Below, one piece after another: positions 4,477 through 5,547 of a DNA stretch of 5,547 bases. Numbering within the stretch: position 1 is the stretch's first letter; each line of letters begins with the position of its first letter. A program made the position numbers and the translations under genes. The notes under the pieces were generated by a model. That model saw only the letters and a list, made by a program, of their open reading frames with translations, made no database searches and was not told where the DNA came from. Source of the stretch: Victivallales bacterium (lineage in GTDB: Bacteria; Verrucomicrobiota; Lentisphaeria; Oligosphaerales; Oligosphaeraceae); assembly GCA_017615955.1 (NCBI GenBank), contig JAFZZD010000880.1:1-5547 (forward strand), written 5' to 3'.

Positions 4477-5547
4477 TTACTGTGCCAATTCGGCGGCCAT
4501 CACGGCGATTTCCGCCTTGTTCACGTTGTTCATGGCGGACTTAATGGTGACATTGTGGTCGGCGAACTTGATGTCCTTGCAGTTTTCCAGCAGACCGCGC
4601 ATGACCTTCATGGCCATTGGCGACCAGCTGCCATTCTCAATGAAGGCGACTGTGCGCTTCTGGAAGCCCCTGTCGGTAAGATGCAGGATGAAGTCCCTCA
4701 TGTATGGGAAGATGCCTGCATTGTATGTGGTGGTGGCCAGCACCAGTTTGCCATAGCGGAACGCATTTTCCACGGCTTCTGCCATATCGTCCCTGGCAAG
4801 ATCCATGACCTCCACCTTCGGGCATCCATTCTCCTTCAGTTTCTCCTCCAGCAATTTCACCGCCTCGCGAGTATGGCCATAGACGCTGGTGTATGCGATG
4901 GCGACTCCCTCTGTCTCAATTGCGTATGTGGACCACTTCTGGTACAGGTCCAGGTAATAGCCAAGGTTCTCCTTCAGGACTGGGCCGTGGGTGGGGCAGA
5001 TTATGCTGATGTCCAGTCCAGCCGCCTTTTTCAGCAGAGCCTGCACCTGAGGGCCATATTTGCCCACGATGCCGAAGTAGTACCGTCTTGCCTCGCAGGC
5101 CCAATCCTCTTCCACATCCAACGCGCCGAACTTGCCGAAGCCGTCTGCGCTGAAGAGGACCTTGTCCGTGGAATCGTATGTCACGATGACCTCTGGCCAG
5201 TGCACCATGGGCGCAGTGACGAAGGTGAGATTATGCTTGCCCAGGGAGAGTGTGCTAAGTTCGCCCACCACCATCTGCCTGTCATTCCAGTCCTTGCCGA
5301 AGAAGTTCTTCATCATGGCGAAGGCCTTTGCGGAGGACACGATGCATGTATCGGTGTATTTCTCCATAAAGGCGGCGATGCTGCCCGCATGGTCCGGCTC
5401 CATGTGCTGGATTATGAGGTAGTCTGCCTTGCGGCCAGCCAGTGCCTTCTCCACATTGCCAAGCCACTGCTGCGTGAAATGCGCATCCGCAGTGTCGAAT
5501 ATGGCTGTCTTTTCATCCAGAATGGCGTATGAGTTGTAGGCCATGCC
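4477..5547 (-). CDS. A-type flavodiiron protein (FprA/ROO family), 5' end cut by window edge
   Basis: Cytoplasmic flavodiiron proteins reduce O2 to water and/or NO to N2O, using electrons usually delivered by rubredoxin; they protect anaerobes. Counting from the first Met in the window (5544), the metallo-beta-lactamase-like domain carries the full diiron ligand set: H47, E49 and D51 in HMEPDHAG, H115 in MVHWPE, D134 in SADGFG and H186 in PTHGP. A flavodoxin domain starts near residue 212, with the FMN phosphate loop TSVYGHT (219-225), the TTYNAGIFPYM segment (272-282) and ENGSWSPMA (303-311). The protein ends at residue 355 just after the flavodoxin domain, so there is no fused rubredoxin. 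The frame stays open to the edge: the codon before that Met is Gly, and family members usually run about 390-410 residues with GxxYNSY preceded by 30-40 residues, so the true start lies outside. The stop codon TAA touches an octamer repeat array. Family assignment is firm; O2 versus NO preference cannot be read from sequence. Confidence 0.96.
   Translation of the reverse strand, partial: GMAYNSYAILDEKTAIFDTADAHFTQQWLGNVEKALAGRKADYLIIQHMEPDHAGSIAAFMEKYTDTCIVSSAKAFAMMKNFFGKDWNDRQMVVGELSTLSLGKHNLTFVTAPMVHWPEVIVTYDSTDKVLFSADGFGKFGALDVEEDWACEARRYYFGIVGKYGPQVQALLKKAAGLDISIICPTHGPVLKENLGYYLDLYQKWSTYAIETEGVAIAYTSVYGHTREAVKLLEEKLKENGCPKVEVMDLARDDMAEAVENAFRYGKLVLATTTYNAGIFPYMRDFILHLTDRGFQKRTVAFIENGSWSPMAMKVMRGLLENCKDIKFADHNVTIKSAMNNVNKAEIAVMAAELAQ

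Noticed and set aside
4555..5532. Open reading frame of 325 codons on the plus strand
   Set aside because: It lies fully antisense to the flavodiiron gene, whose diiron ligands and flavodoxin motifs are intact on the minus strand. The antisense translation shows His/Cys-rich, low-order sequence with no recognisable domain; it is a codon-bias shadow.
269..5547. A single operon or defence/biosynthetic system formed by the three genes
   Set aside because: Intergenic gaps of 147 and 164 bp full of repeats, and unrelated predicted functions, give no support for a joint system.

Overview
The window carries three protein-coding genes, all on the minus strand, separated by short intergenic stretches packed with repeats. 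In transcription order (right to left) they are: the 3' part of an A-type flavodiiron protein gene (4477 to the right edge); a long gene for a secreted heparinase II/III-family polysaccharide lyase-like protein (1454-4312); and a gene for a stand-alone class II (Ntn-type) glutamine amidotransferase-like protein (269-1306). No RNA gene, CRISPR array, transposase or plus-strand gene can be supported.

The likely source is an anaerobic or microaerophilic, polysaccharide-degrading bacterium. The flavodiiron protein points to oxygen or NO defence in an anaerobe. The exported heparinase-like enzyme with a Cys4 site, the intermediate GC content and the abundant TCTGCGCC/TCTGCGTT octamer repeats all fit the PVC superphylum (Lentisphaerota, Kiritimatiellota or Planctomycetota). 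This placement is inference; there is no rRNA or other strong marker gene here.

Region by region: 1-268 lies downstream of the amidotransferase gene and holds a cluster of REP-like hairpins (GTAG followed by a short palindrome), partly arranged as an 87-bp tandem duplication with one inverted copy. 269-1306 is the amidotransferase gene, with a clear Shine-Dalgarno sequence. 1307-1453 is intergenic, with another GTAG-hairpin of the same architecture and an octamer-periodic near-palindrome that overlaps the lyase stop codon. 1454-4312 is the lyase gene; its first ~43 codons are largely made of octamer repeats that supply the hydrophobic signal-peptide region. 4313-4476 is intergenic, mostly the same octamer repeat in the opposite orientation, running right up to the stop codon of the flavodiiron gene.

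The genes do not look like a pathway. Gaps of 147 and 164 bp with intervening repeats argue against a tight operon, and their predicted functions (cytoplasmic O2/NO reduction, exported polysaccharide cleavage, glutamine-dependent amide transfer) are unrelated. The most notable feature is how dispersed repeats shape the gene boundaries, above all the repeat-derived signal peptide. I did not find convincing evidence of a new multi-gene system.
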